A stretch of DNA of 40,855 nt, taken from positions 1-40,855 of the forward strand of contig NZ_MEHT01000047.1 in assembly GCF_001870675.1 (NCBI RefSeq), in the 5' to 3' direction. The position numbers and the translations under genes are program-made. This document shows positions 1-8,700 of the stretch, piece by piece (positions within the stretch are counted from its first letter, which is position 1; each line of letters begins with the position of its first letter). This DNA comes from Roseinatronobacter thiooxidans. GTDB taxonomy: Bacteria > Pseudomonadota > Alphaproteobacteria > Rhodobacterales > Rhodobacteraceae. The notes below the pieces were generated by a model, which was given only the letters and a program-made list of their open reading frames with translations, did no database searches and was not told where the DNA came from.

Positions 1-38
1 GAAGATAACGCTTGCCAAATAGGGGGCATCCACACACG
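1..38. repeat. 38-bp terminal direct repeat (left copy)
   Basis: Bases 1-38 are identical to bases 40818-40855. The right copy is the right end of the IS110-type element at 39406-40855, including its GGGGGCATCCAC subterminal repeat. In the left copy this end runs straight into the left inverted repeat of the IS3-family element. Either the molecule is circular and the ends overlap, or a second IS110-type copy lies to the left of the window. Confidence 0.95.
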
Positions 39-258
39 CCCCGGGTTTACCGGAGGGTGATTTGTTCATATTTCAGGCGACCATATCGAGTGTGTTCAGG
101 TTTGCATAGAATGCCTCCTCTGCTTCTGCGGGTGTGATGTATCCGATGGGTCCAAATAGCCGGCGGTTGTTATACCAATCGACCCACTTCAGCGTTTCCC
201 ATTCGACTTCGCGCATCGATTTCCACGGTCCGATCTGGTTGATGACCTCGGTTTTGAA

Positions 259-308
259 CATATGAAGGGGACCGTGGCCCCAGTGGGGCCGCGTAAGCCC
301 CGGAATGG
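259..308. repeat. Palindromic segment A inside IS3 orfB
   Basis: It contains GGCCCC-AGT-GGGGCC (276-290) nested within GGGG (267-270) and CCCC (298-301). It lies exactly between NALAESVI and FKTEVINQ of orfB, where six bases would be expected, giving a net excess of about 43 bases and a frameshift. Its ends resemble segments D and E (GAAGG near one end, ATG at the other). Confidence 0.7.
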
Positions 309-970
309 ATGACGGATTCAGCGAGAGCATTGTCATAGGAATCGCCTACTGTTCCAACTGACGGATCAATGCCAACTTCGACAAGGCGCTCGGTATATTT
401 GATCGACAGATATTGCGATCCGCGATCTGAGTGGTGGATCAAAGCCTTGTTATCAGGCGTTTTTCTTTGCCATATTGCTTGATCCAAAGCGTCGAGAACG
501 AACTGCGTCGCCATTGATGTCGAGACCCGCCAGCCGACGATGCGGCGCGCGAAAACGTCGATGACAAAAGCCACATAGACCGTTCCCGACCACGTCGGAA
601 CATAAGTGAAGTCGGAGACCCAGAGTTGATTGGGTCGATCTGCTTTGAATAAGCGGTTTACCTTGTCATCTGGGCATGGCTGAGAGGCGTCTGGGTTCGT
701 GGTGACAACTTTTTTACCACGAACTACCCCCTTTATCCCCAGGCTGCGCATCAATCGCTCGACCGTGCATCGTGCAACCTCCTCACCGTCTCGTCGCAAG
801 ACATGCCAGATCTTCCGTGCCCCATAGAGCTTGCGGTTGTCCTCCCAGGCAGCATTGATCTTGATGCAAAGCTCCGCATCAGACTTTGCACGCACTGACG
901 CCCGATCAGGATCACGCGCGATGGCGCGCCGCTCATAATAGGTGGATGGGGCGATTTGCAGCATTCTGCA

Positions 971-1013
971 CATCGGCCTTCGCCATTGGGCTTGAACCAA
1001 TGGCGCCTTCAAT
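971..1013. repeat. Palindromic segment D inside IS3 orfB
   Basis: It contains a perfect 9-bp inverted repeat CGCCATTGG (981-989) and CCAATGGCG (997-1005) with loop GCTTGAA. It adds about 14 residues in frame to OrfB. The core around the loop, GCTTGAACCAATGGCGC, matches segment C in the IS110-type transposase at all but one of 17 positions. Confidence 0.75.
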
Positions 1014-1080
1014 GGCTCAGCCCCGAACTCACCCCTGTGATCTTCAATGAAAGCAGTCACTTGCGAAACGGGCGGTCGAG

Positions 1081-1123
1081 CATCTCAGGCATCGCTCTAA
1101 GCGATGCCGCGCTGCCTTCGATC
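1081..1123. repeat. Palindromic segment E at the IS3 orfA/orfB junction
   Basis: It contains a perfect 9-bp inverted repeat GGCATCGCT (1088-1096) and AGCGATGCC (1100-1108) with loop CTA, which is the TAG stop of orfA on the minus strand. It lies where IS3 elements normally run from AYFAQ into an alanine- and aspartate-rich tail. Like D it begins CATC and ends with CCTTCRA-type sequence. Confidence 0.7.
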
Positions 1124-1432
1124 CTGGGCAAAATAAGCGGACGCCTTCTTCAGGATTTCGTTGGCCTGACGCAGTTCACGGTTCTCGCGTTCAAGCTCTT
1201 TGATACGAGCCTTCTCGGCACTGGTCGGTCCCGGCCGCTCGCCACCATCACGTTGGGCTTGACGCACCCAATCGCGAAGACTGTCTGGCGAACAGCCCAA
1301 TTTGCTGGCGATCGCAGCATGCGCTGCTGCGTCGCTTCGATATTCGTCACGATGCTCCGCGACAAGCCGCACCGCACGTTCGCGGAACTCGGGTGAATAC
1401 GGCTTCGTGGTCTTCTTTCGATTCTGTTCCAT
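1097..1432 (-). CDS. IS3-family OrfA (helix-turn-helix and leucine zipper), altered C-terminus
   Basis: OrfA supplies the DNA-binding N-terminal part of IS3 transposases and normally joins OrfB through a programmed -1 frameshift. The protein begins MEQNRKK (ATG at 1432; a TTG at 1441 is an alternative), has the HTH region (YSPEFRERAVRLV...LGCSPDSLRDWVRQ) and the coiled-coil region (KARIKELERENRELRQANEILKKASAYFAQ). After AYFAQ the usual ending is replaced by DRRQRGIA and a TAG stop. That stop lies in the loop of a 9-bp palindrome at 1088-1108, so an inserted segment appears to have removed the normal overlap with OrfB. Production of the OrfAB fusion is therefore unlikely. Confidence 0.8.
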   Translation of the reverse strand: MEQNRKKTTKPYSPEFRERAVRLVAEHRDEYRSDAAAHAAIASKLGCSPDSLRDWVRQAQRDGGERPGPTSAEKARIKELERENRELRQANEILKKASAYFAQDRRQRGIA

Positions 1433-1483
1433 GATGGGCAATTCTCCGAGAGTTTTGCCCTCCGGTAAACTCGGGGCGGTTCA

Positions 1484-2267
1484 TACGGCTGCGGGCGTGA
1501 CATCCGGTCCAGCGCTTCCAGAACGCCCTGCCATAGTACTGGGTGGCACGCAGGGTTTCGTTTCGGGCGATGGCGGCTGTGCAGTTCGCTTTCCACGGGC
1601 GCCCGTTCTTACGGATCGGTATTATTGGAGTGGCCTGCCGGTCGAGGATGGCAGTGTGGCAACGGAGCGTGTCATAGGCGCCGTCGGCGGTCACGGTGCC
1701 GATTTCCTCACTCTCAGGGATCTGCTCCAGCAGTTCCGGTAGAATGGGGCTGTCACCGTCGCTGCCGGGTGTGAACTCGACAGCCCGAATGTCCGAAGTT
1801 GCCGTGTCCATGGCCACATGCACCTTGCGCCACTGGCGTCGGCCCTGAACGCCATGCTTGCGGGCCTGCAATTCTCCATCGCCCAAGAACTTGATGCCAG
1901 TGCTGTCAACCAGCAGGTTCAGCGGACCATCGGCGCGCCGGTAGGGGATCTGGACCGACAGCGTTTTCTGCTGCCGACACAGTGTCGTATAGTCCGGCAC
2001 AGCTCAATCCAGCTTGGCTAACTTCATCAGGCTGGCCACCATCCCAGTCGTTCGCCGCAACGGCAGCTTGAAGAGAACCTTGATGGTCAGGCAGAACTGG
2101 ATTGCGGCGTCGGAGAACACAGCAGGCCTACCCGGGCTGCCGTCAGGCGGCGCGAGCCAGGTCATGTCCTTGTCCAACAAGATCAGCAGTGACCCGCGCT
2201 TGCGCAGCGATGCCGTGTAGTTGGACCAGTTCGTGGTGCGGTAGCGGGCGGGTGATGGCTTGCTCAT
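1484..2267 (-). pseudogene. IS5-family transposase, nonsense mutation and truncated
   Basis: Transposase of the IS4/IS5 superfamily (DDE). The N-terminal part starts MSKPSPARYRTTNW at 2267 and runs to SLMKLAKLD. A TGA at about 2001-2003 follows where this family normally has Trp (LDW-AVPDY), and the frame continues without a shift as AVPDYTTLCRQQKTL. Catalytic Asp residues are visible in LLVDSTGIKF and TADGAYDT. The sequence stops matching at TGCHARSR because the IS3-family element begins there, so the last 60 or so residues with the catalytic Glu region are absent. It has two independent inactivating lesions. Confidence 0.85.
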
Positions 2268-2333
2268 GGCGCCCGTCTAACCGCTTGGATTCGCGATGTG
2301 TATCCTCAAACGTCAGAGTTCTGCAACAACGCC
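1484..2333 (-). mobile_element. IS5-family insertion sequence, 3' part missing
   Basis: The intact end lies at about 2333: GGCGTTGTTGCAG on the minus strand resembles the GGCTTTGTTGCA-type terminal repeat of some IS5-family groups. The transposase starts 66 bases inside. The other end is lost where the IS3-family element begins. The exact outer boundary is uncertain by a few bases. Confidence 0.7.
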
Positions 2334-2496
2334 GAACAACGCGTATCCTGACCCTCGGGAAGCGTTAAAGACAGACCAGAGGATGATAAAGGGCTGCGCT
2401 CGATGGACCATCTGTTTGGATGGTGTGCGGCATCGCTCTCCATGCAAGGCCTGCGCGGGCGCAATCCGTCAGATTGATCCCGCGCAGGGCTATGTT

Positions 2497-4590
2497 TCAG
2501 ACAGCCAGCATGGCTTCGCGGTCCCAGAAGCGCAGCGATCTGCAGGCGGTGACGAATGCCTCGGCGGATGCGGCATCGCTCAGCGCATGCATGCCATCGT
2601 CCTGCGCCCCGTCCAGCCCGCTGGCCGCGATCAGGTCAAGTGCAGTCTCGCTCCACCCGATATGTTTGCAATGCGCATGGGCATCTTGCACGAAATCAAT
2701 CGCCGCTGGGGACAAGGCAAGATTCTGCGTGCCCGGGATCAGGGCCACGGCGTCGAACAGGACCGAGGGCGCGCCGCCAAGCTGGTCCGTCACCGGGTGC
2801 AGATGGTCGTTGTTGCACATCGTCCCGCCAATCTTTGGCGCAATCACCCGCACTACCCCGCCTTCGTCTTCCACAGCGCATGTCAGCGCCATCAGCAGCC
2901 CGCCATCAAACCCGTCGCTGATCAGCACACCCAGAATGCGGCCCTTGAAACTGTCGGGCGGGCGCGACTGGATGCTGAGCGCCCGCGACGGTTTCAGATC
3001 CATCTGCGTGGGCTGCGCCGCCGGGGGCGGCTTCGGCATATCAGTAAGGCCGAGCTTTTCGGCGGCACCTTCGGCAAGCTCCGTGTCAATATGCATCAGA
3101 TGCGCAACCATGCGTTCGCGGATCGCGGCTTCCTTGCATTTGGACAATTCGAACACCAGCGCCGCAAGAATATGTCCCTGCTCGGACGCGGTCTGGCTGA
3201 TATAGAATTGCCGTGCCTGACTGTAATGGTCGGCAAAGCTTTCAGGGCGCAGCCGCAGCTTGTCGCCGGTCACCGGCTGTTTGTAGCTGACATAGCCTTC
3301 CAGCGGATGCGCGCGCGGCCCCTCCCCCCAGCCGTTGGGTTCATAGTTCACGCGGCCCTTGCGGGCGTCGGTCTGCATATGCCCGTCCTGCTGGTAGGTG
3401 CTGACCGGGCAGCCCTTGGGGGCATTGACCGGCAGTTTGGTGAAATTCGGGCCGCCCAGCCGTTTCAACTGCGTGTCGAGATAGGAGAAATTGCGCCCCT
3501 GCAACAGCGGGTCATCCGTGAAGTCGATGCCGGGGATCACATTGGCGGTACAGAATGCGACCTGTTCCGTCTCGGCGAAAAAATTGTCCACCGCACGGTT
3601 CAGCGTCAGGGTGCCGACCAGTTCCACCGCGCAGTCCTCTTCGGGGATGATCTTGGTCGGGTCCAGCACGTCAAAGGCGAAGCTGTCGGCAAAGTTCTGA
3701 TCGAACATCTGCACGCCCAGATCCCATTGCGGGGAATCGCCCCGGTCAATGGCATCCCACAAATCGCGGCGGTGGCGGTCAGGGTCGGCGCCGTTGCTTT
3801 TGACCGCCTCATCCCAGACCACAGATTGCAGACCCATGCGGGGTTTCCAGTGGAACTTGACGAAAGTAGAGACCCCTTCGGTGTTCACAAAGCGGAACGT
3901 GTGGACCCCGAACCCTTCCATCGTGGTGAAAGAACGCGGAATGGTGCGGTCGGACATCTGCCACATGACCATATGCATCGCTTCCGGGGTCAGCGAGATG
4001 AAATCCCAGAAATTATCATGCGCCGACTGGGCTTGCGGGAACCCCCGATCCGGTGCGGGTTTGAGCGCATGGACAAGATCCGGGAACTTGATCGCGTCCT
4101 GAATGAAGAACACCGGAATGTTGTTTCCGACGATATCCCAGTTTCCCTCGCTGGTATAGAATTTGACGGAAAACCCGCGCACATCGCGCGCCAGATCGGG
4201 CGAGCCTTTGCTGCCCGCCACAGTCGAGAAGCGCACGAAAACTTCGGTTTCCAGCCCCTCACGCGCGAAGGGCGCAGCGCGGGTCACATCGCCCAGCGCG
4301 CGGGTGCAGGTGAAGGTGCCATGCGCGCCATAGCCGCGCGCATGGACCACCCGCTCGGGGATTCGTTCATGGTCAAAATGAAATATCTTTTCGCGCAGTA
4401 CAAAATCTTCCATCAATGTCGGGCCGGGGGCCCCTGCGCGCAGCGAGTTCTGATTGTCTGCAACAACCACGCCTTGCGCGGTGGTCAGACGATCGCCGCC
4501 TTCGGTGGCGTGCTGATGCACCTCTCCGCCCGAACCTGTCTTGGAGATCAGCGGTTCGAAATGCGGGGTCTGCTTGGTTGGGTCAGCCAT
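2497..4590 (-). CDS. katE: Large-subunit (clade 2) monofunctional catalase
   Basis: Heme catalase converting hydrogen peroxide to water and oxygen in the cytoplasm. The 697-residue length and a C-terminal DJ-1/PfpI-like domain (about residues 545-697, starting near [15 protein letters not shown]) mark the HPII/KatE type, as opposed to small catalases of about 480 residues. The catalytic His is about residue 83 in [12 protein letters not shown]. The Asn motif is [13 protein letters not shown] and the proximal heme Tyr lies in [17 protein letters not shown]. The start is ATG at 4590 (MADPTKQT), with aaaggatg upstream as ribosome binding site; the reading frame extends further upstream but has no good site there. 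It lies downstream of, and in the same direction as, a three-gene membrane-stress block, suggesting a general stress role. The family assignment is firm. Confidence 0.95.
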   Translation of the reverse strand: MADPTKQTPHFEPLISKTGSGGEVHQHATEGGDRLTTAQGVVVADNQNSLRAGAPGPTLMEDFVLREKIFHFDHERIPERVVHARGYGAHGTFTCTRALGDVTRAAPFAREGLETEVFVRFSTVAGSKGSPDLARDVRGFSVKFYTSEGNWDIVGNNIPVFFIQDAIKFPDLVHALKPAPDRGFPQAQSAHDNFWDFISLTPEAMHMVMWQMSDRTIPRSFTTMEGFGVHTFRFVNTEGVSTFVKFHWKPRMGLQSVVWDEAVKSNGADPDRHRRDLWDAIDRGDSPQWDLGVQMFDQNFADSFAFDVLDPTKIIPEEDCAVELVGTLTLNRAVDNFFAETEQVAFCTANVIPGIDFTDDPLLQGRNFSYLDTQLKRLGGPNFTKLPVNAPKGCPVSTYQQDGHMQTDARKGRVNYEPNGWGEGPRAHPLEGYVSYKQPVTGDKLRLRPESFADHYSQARQFYISQTASEQGHILAALVFELSKCKEAAIRERMVAHLMHIDTELAEGAAEKLGLTDMPKPPPAAQPTQMDLKPSRALSIQSRPPDSFKGRILGVLISDGFDGGLLMALTCAVEDEGGVVRVIAPKIGGTMCNNDHLHPVTDQLGGAPSVLFDAVALIPGTQNLALSPAAIDFVQDAHAHCKHIGWSETALDLIAASGLDGAQDDGMHALSDAASAEAFVTACRSLRFWDREAMLAV

Positions 4591-4638
4591 GGGGGCATCC
4601 TTTTGCGATATGCGTGCCAAGGGCAGCGAAAGATGGGG

Positions 4639-4667
4639 GCAGGGATGGGCGCGTGGCCCACCCCTGC
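4639..4667 (-). terminator. Intercistronic hairpin upstream of katE
   Basis: GCAGGG-at-GGGC, a 5-base loop, then GCCC-ac-CCCTGC: 11 of 12 positions pair. It sits in the 82-bp gap between the DUF3618 gene and katE. No U-tract follows on the minus strand, so it may be an mRNA-stability or processing hairpin and not a true terminator. Confidence 0.5.
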
Positions 4668-4672
4668 AAATG

Positions 4673-5695
4673 TCAGGTTTTGTGACTGTCGTGTTGCGAC
4701 GCGGCGGCGTTGTCTTTCGCGCTGTCATAGACCCGCTTGCTCGCCTCTGATGCGCGGTCCACAACCACGTCAGCAACCGACTTGTCATCAGGCATCACGG
4801 CATGGGCTTCGGATTTCAAGTCAGATCCGATGTCTGAGAATTCGTCCCTTACATCGCGCGCAACGCCCTTTACGACGGCAATCGCGCGGTCGCGCTCTTC
4901 ACGATAAACGTCTTGTGCGTCCCTGAAAAGCTGGTCGCTATGCGCGCCCAGTGTGTCATCTTCCAGACGAGTATGGGACAGCATGCCGCCAACTGCGGCC
5001 CCGAAGGCCATAGCCAGTGCGCCCGCCACCAACGGCTGGTCCCTGAACATGTCCTTGGCAGCCGCTGTACCTCTGTTCATGGCGGCTTCTGACGCCGCGC
5101 GCGCGTCATGGGCCGCACGCCTTGCAGAAATGACGCGGGCTTTTGCTGTGTCGGACAGGTCTTCGAGACCATGCGACACACGGTCCGCGAGGTCAGACGC
5201 CTTGTCGCCGATGCCTTCGGCAGTGTCCGACACAGCGTGTCTGGCGCGCTCCATCATGCCTGTTGCGCCGTCGGGGTTTGCATTGCTGTGCGTTGTGCCT
5301 TGATCCTGACGGCTGCGCCGTACCTGCCCGTCGTCAAACCAGGAATCCTCGTCATCGGGTGCAAATTGGTCGGGCGTTCCCCCGCGCTGAGCAAAGTTGC
5401 GCGGTCTGCTGGCGCGCGCGGCACCGTGGCTGCCAGACACGTTCCGGTTGGCCCCTAGCACAAGCCAGGCAAGACCTGCGCCGACAACAACCATCGCAGC
5501 AGGGTTGCGCCCCACGGTCCGGCTGATGGTGCGGCCAAAATCGTCGCTAAGGTCGCGGACCATATGCCCAAGATCGTCGGTGATGGCGTCCAGCGAAAAC
5601 TTCTGCTGAAGGTCGTTGATCGTGTCGCTCATCTGTGCGCGTTCATTTTCGATATCGCGCTCGATATCATCGGCAGTTCGGGTGTCATGTGTCAT
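4673..5695 (-). CDS. DUF3618-domain membrane-associated protein
   Basis: A 340-residue protein of unknown biochemical role. The N-terminus ([28 protein letters not shown]) is typical of DUF3618, followed by one hydrophobic segment (about [19 protein letters not shown]). The remainder is long, charged and helix-rich, with apolipophorin-like repeats such as [28 protein letters not shown] second hydrophobic stretch ([20 protein letters not shown]) lies near residue 240. The start is ATG at 5695 ([10 protein letters not shown]); an upstream in-frame extension is less likely. The gene overlaps the preceding holin-like gene by 11 bases, so the two are probably translated together. Such trios are common beside stress genes in alphaproteobacteria, which fits the katE neighbour; no function beyond envelope association is claimed. 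Confidence 0.85.
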   Translation of the reverse strand: MTHDTRTADDIERDIENERAQMSDTINDLQQKFSLDAITDDLGHMVRDLSDDFGRTISRTVGRNPAAMVVVGAGLAWLVLGANRNVSGSHGAARASRPRNFAQRGGTPDQFAPDDEDSWFDDGQVRRSRQDQGTTHSNANPDGATGMMERARHAVSDTAEGIGDKASDLADRVSHGLEDLSDTAKARVISARRAAHDARAASEAAMNRGTAAAKDMFRDQPLVAGALAMAFGAAVGGMLSHTRLEDDTLGAHSDQLFRDAQDVYREERDRAIAVVKGVARDVRDEFSDIGSDLKSEAHAVMPDDKSVADVVVDRASEASKRVYDSAKDNAAASQHDSHKT

Positions 5696-6086
5696 TGAAT
5701 CTATCCTTGATGGCTGAAGCGTCGCGCGAGACATTCTGCGCGGAACGGGTCGGCACGAAGCCGATCTTTTGAAAGGCGGATTTGGCGAAGCTGAAAACCG
5801 CGAAGGCGATCACCAGCAGGGCCAGACCAACGGCCAGTGATGCCCAATGCGGCGCAAGGCCTGCCTCGGTGGCGAACACGACCAAGGCCGCAGCAAGCAC
5901 GTTGAGGCCGACAATTCCCAAGACAAAAGCTATTGCCATCGCCGCAAGCGAGGCTTTCAGCTTGTCCATGCTCTCCGAGATTTCGGCGCGGGCGAGGTCT
6001 GCTTCGTTGCGCATCAGACGGCTGATATGCCCAAGAATGTCGGACATCAGCTCGCGCGTGGTTCTGGGGGGGTCCGCCATGCTCAT
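5685..6086 (-). CDS. Phage-holin-superfamily (DUF1469-like) inner-membrane protein
   Basis: A 133-residue protein with an amphipathic N-terminus (ELMSDILGHISRLMRNEADLARAEI) and two membrane helices: LAAMAIAFVLGIVGLNVLAA and WASLAVGLALLVIAFAVFSF. This is the layout of the Phage_holin_3_6/DUF1469 family, usually chromosomal envelope proteins and not lytic holins. The start ATG at 6086 overlaps the upstream gene's stop by four bases. It is the middle gene of a three-gene block and probably acts with its two partners at the inner membrane. There is no sign of a prophage nearby, so a holin function is unlikely. Confidence 0.85.
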   Translation of the reverse strand: MSMADPPRTTRELMSDILGHISRLMRNEADLARAEISESMDKLKASLAAMAIAFVLGIVGLNVLAAALVVFATEAGLAPHWASLAVGLALLVIAFAVFSFAKSAFQKIGFVPTRSAQNVSRDASAIKDRFNDT

Positions 6087-6604
6087 GGCATCGGACTCAT
6101 GGTCTGGGTGTTCGGGTTCCCCTCACCGACAAACGCGTTGACCTGCGCCTTTTTGGTCGCAGACTCCTGCCGTTGCCTGTTGTGGCTGCCGTCGCCAGAG
6201 GCTTTCGCATAGCGACTGGCCGCAAAACCCAAAAGCGCCGCACCGCCAAGAAACAGCACCGGGTTCCTGCGCCCTGTCCGACTGATCATCGCCAGAATTT
6301 CGCCAAGATCCTTGTCACGGATCGAGTCGGACGCATCGGCAATCGTGTCGGCGATCTGTCCAAGGGTTCGCTCCTGTGCGGAGCCTGTGCGCAATTCCTC
6401 CGACGCCCGCCGCAGCGCCGAGGACACCTGCTTGACCTCATCTGCGACATCGGATTTCGTGTGATCCGCCATAGAGCGGGCCTCTTTGACGACCTCTCCA
6501 TATTTGTCGGCCGCGGCAGATCGCAGGTCTGACGCGATGCTTCCGATCGAGGGGTCGGGCTTGTTTGGTGAATGCGACATGTCTGCCATTTGGTCATTGG
6601 TCAT
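6083..6604 (-). CDS. Small membrane protein, stress-block first gene
   Basis: A 173-residue hypothetical protein and first gene of the block running toward katE. The start is ATG at 6604 (MTNDQMADMSHS), with an agaaagg ribosome binding site; a longer in-frame version is unlikely. The middle is helical and charged (AADKYGEVVKEARSMADHTKSDVADEVKQ), resembling DUF883/YqjD-like or nutrient-deprivation-induced proteins. One hydrophobic segment near residues 120-140 (RRNPVLFLGGAALLGFAASRY) has the same RNP-hydrophobic arrangement as the DUF3618 protein downstream, so the two may be distant paralogues. The polar tail ends in VNAFVGEGNPNTQTMSPMP. The exact function is not recognised. Confidence 0.8.
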   Translation of the reverse strand: MTNDQMADMSHSPNKPDPSIGSIASDLRSAAADKYGEVVKEARSMADHTKSDVADEVKQVSSALRRASEELRTGSAQERTLGQIADTIADASDSIRDKDLGEILAMISRTGRRNPVLFLGGAALLGFAASRYAKASGDGSHNRQRQESATKKAQVNAFVGEGNPNTQTMSPMP

Positions 6605-7214
6605 CTGGTTTGCCTTTCTTGTGAATGCGTACGCCGATAGCGACGCAAGAAGCAGATCTTGACGCGCCGATGACTGGCCGGTTGACGCGCTCTGAACTCT
6701 GCTATGACAACCCCGCGCGTCAGTCCGGCGTTCCACGTTTCAAAAGGAACCGGCGGAGTTTCGACAATCGGTCTCGAATCTCTCCAGCAGGTCAATCCGG
6801 AACCGGAAAAAATTGCGCGTGACGATCAGAGGATGCGCCCCTCGCATCTGATCCATCAGCCGCCGGGCGGCAGCTGCGCCGGCGACGTGACTGCCCGTCT
6901 TCCCCAGCACGTTGAGAAGCAGGATATTGCCGCATTGCAAAACAGAGCGCGGCGCAACGCAGGTCTGCATCTGCGATGGGGCGTGCCGAGCGTACCTGCG
7001 GGCAAACGCGGCAGGTTTGGGTCGCGCGGTTGCGTTGTCATCGGTGTCACGGGTCATATGCGCGCTTCAGAACACCGGCGTGCGGTCAGGGGGCCAGAGC
7101 ACGCCGCACCACCCATCTGGCGGCGCGCGGCAGATGGCAGGGAACGCTCTGGACCAGATTACGTTTCCCTAAGGTGATCAAACACGCAACGACACCTGCC
7201 AGAAGAAGAAACAC
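6605..7214. other. 610-bp intergenic region between divergent blocks
   Basis: It separates the minus-strand stress block from the plus-strand cytochrome operon and should hold both promoters. A 105-codon minus-strand reading frame (6740-7057) exists, but its composition is not convincingly coding, it has no recognisable domain, and I do not call it a gene. No tRNA or clear repeat was seen. Confidence 0.5.
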
Positions 7215-8696
7215 ATGCGAGTGACGCGCAAGAATGGACCCGACACAACCCGAACGGGGGCTGCCGCGCGTGCGGCCTCCGCGACATGTGAGAAAGTGCT
7301 TTGCCACTTCGGGGCAGGCTTTGCGGGGCTGATGCTTGCGGGGCCAGCTGTTGCGGAAACCACCCTGTCGCAGATAGAGCATGGCGCATATGTCGCGCGG
7401 GCGGCTGGGTGCATGTCATGCCATGGCGAGGATCTTGCAGGCGGCTATCAGGTCGAAACCCCGATGGGCACCATTGTCGCCAGCAATATCAGCCCCTCGC
7501 ATGACTATGGCATCGGTGCCTATAGCCGCGACGATCTGGCCGATGTGCTGCGCCGTGGCGTCAGCCCCAATCGCAGGCTGTATCCGGCCATGCCTTATGC
7601 GTCCTATCGGGGCATGTCGGACACAGATATTGATGATCTCTATGTCTGGCTGCGCGACCAAGACCCCGTCGAACAAGCCCCCGATGAAGAAACCGACTTG
7701 CCTTTTCCCTTCAACATCCGTTTCGGGGTGATTGCATGGAACTGGCTGTATCTGGAGGACCGCGACCTGCCGGTGGCGGATGACCCGATCCTTAGCCGTG
7801 GCGCCTATCTGGTCAATCATCTGGGGCATTGCGGCGAATGCCACACCCCGCGCAATGATCTGTTCGCCATGCAGGATGACCAGTACCTTGCAGGCGAGGT
7901 GATCGACGGCTGGCTGGCCCCCAACCTGACCCCTGACCCCCTCAGCGGGATCGGGGCATGGTCCGCGCGTGACATCATCGAATATCTGCGCATCGGCACG
8001 GCTGGAGATATTGTGCAGGCGGCAGGGCCGATGGCGGATTTTGTCCAGCACGGGACCAGCCATCTGACCGAAGATGATCTGGCCGCGATTGCCGCCTATC
8101 TGCAAATCATCCCCGCGATAGACACGCGCGACCAAGACATTCCGGTTCTTGTGCCGATGGACCAGCGCGAGGCCCCCGAACACCGCTTTAACCAGATCCG
8201 CGAGGAGATGACCGCAGCTTTGGCGCGCGACGATCTGTCAGAGCCGGAACACCTGTTTCTGGACCATTGCGCTTCCTGCCACGGCGTCACCGGGCAGGGC
8301 CAGTCGCAGGCTTATTATCCGCCGCTGGTCCAGAATGCCGCGCTGCGCCGCGAGGATGCAGGCAATCTGCTTCTTGTGCTGGCGCATGGCGTGCCTGCGG
8401 GCAAACTGTATCGCGCCCCCGCAATGCCGGGTTTTGCAGATGCATTAAGTCATGATGAGATTGCCATGCTGGCCAATTATACCCGCACCACTTTCGGCGG
8501 GCGGCAGGACAGCGATCTGACAGCGGCCGATGTCGCGCGCGCCATCTCACCGGATGAAGAGATGTCAGATACGCTGCGCAGCCTTCAGGTTGCGGCATGG
8601 GTCGGGCTGATCGGCGGGATCGGGCTGCTGGTGTTCGTGCCCATGCTTTGGTGGTGGCTGGCGCGGCGGCGCGGCCTGAAACGGCAGGAGGGCTGA
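7215..8696 (+). CDS. Membrane-anchored triheme cytochrome c
   Basis: A 493-residue protein with three covalent heme sites: CMSCH (C66, C69, H70), CGECH (C206, C209, H210) and CASCH (C352, C355, H356). It has a signal-like hydrophobic segment near residues 32-47 (GAGFAGLMLAGPAVAE) and a C-terminal membrane helix (about 457-482, VGLIGGIGLLVFVPMLWWW). This resembles the triheme cytochrome subunits of membrane-bound alcohol, gluconate or aldehyde dehydrogenases, which carry electrons from a periplasmic dehydrogenase to quinone or oxidase. Here its partner is the flavin amine oxidase starting 4 bases after its stop. The ATG at 7215 has agaagaag upstream; a GTG about 27 codons further in would give a more typical signal peptide. 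Heme sites and topology are seen; the electron route is inferred. Confidence 0.9.
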   Translation: MRVTRKNGPDTTRTGAAARAASATCEKVLCHFGAGFAGLMLAGPAVAETTLSQIEHGAYVARAAGCMSCHGEDLAGGYQVETPMGTIVASNISPSHDYGIGAYSRDDLADVLRRGVSPNRRLYPAMPYASYRGMSDTDIDDLYVWLRDQDPVEQAPDEETDLPFPFNIRFGVIAWNWLYLEDRDLPVADDPILSRGAYLVNHLGHCGECHTPRNDLFAMQDDQYLAGEVIDGWLAPNLTPDPLSGIGAWSARDIIEYLRIGTAGDIVQAAGPMADFVQHGTSHLTEDDLAAIAAYLQIIPAIDTRDQDIPVLVPMDQREAPEHRFNQIREEMTAALARDDLSEPEHLFLDHCASCHGVTGQGQSQAYYPPLVQNAALRREDAGNLLLVLAHGVPAGKLYRAPAMPGFADALSHDEIAMLANYTRTTFGGRQDSDLTAADVARAISPDEEMSDTLRSLQVAAWVGLIGGIGLLVFVPMLWWWLARRRGLKRQEG

Positions 8697-8700
8697 TGCC

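Larger units (their letters stand above)
73..1060 (-). pseudogene. IS3-family transposase OrfB, frameshifted
   Basis: This is the catalytic half (rve integrase fold) of an IS3 transposase. It reads from a GTG at 1060 (TAFIEDHRG, the usual OrfB start region) through the DDE residues: Asp in VSDFTYV, Asp in HHSDRGSQY and Glu in NALAESVI. Just after NALAESVI the frame is lost. The conserved C-terminal part (FKTEVINQ...WVDWYNNRRL...PAEAEEAFY) continues in another frame down to the stop at 73-75. The break coincides with a palindromic segment at about 259-308. A second extra segment (about 971-1013) adds roughly 14 in-frame residues between GAEP and CRMLQIAPSTYYERR, where family members as I recall them run on directly. 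The product would lack its C-terminus, so the gene is probably inactive. Confidence 0.85.
37..1483 (-). mobile_element. IS3-family insertion sequence, degenerate
   Basis: The element is bounded by imperfect inverted repeats. The left end at about 37-57 (cgccccgggtttaccggaggg) matches the complement of the right end at about 1458-1478, with one mismatch. The right end continues to ...ggttca at 1483, giving a TGA- tip, but the left end has CACAC where TGAAC is expected, so its outer five bases look lost or replaced by the abutting IS110-type end. It carries orfA and orfB on the minus strand, the usual IS3 arrangement. The right end interrupts an IS5-family transposase gene at about 1484; the rest of that gene is not on the other side, so a rearrangement followed insertion. 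Confidence 0.85.

Noticed and set aside
2296-4926. An 876-codon plus-strand open frame opposite katE
   Set aside because: It is the antisense shadow of a clear catalase gene in GC-rich DNA and shows no domain.
5685-6086. Prophage signal from the holin-like protein
   Set aside because: The family is mostly chromosomal, and no other phage gene lies nearby.
6680-6830. GGAAC...GGTT pattern resembling an EcfG general-stress promoter upstream of the membrane-protein block
   Set aside because: The -10 part is not exact (GGTT for CGTT), GGAAC is frequent in this stretch on both strands, and many Rhodobacteraceae lack EcfG.
6740-7057. A 105-codon minus-strand reading frame upstream of the stress block
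   Set aside because: No recognisable domain, no clear ribosome binding site, amino acid composition not clearly coding; most likely spacer.
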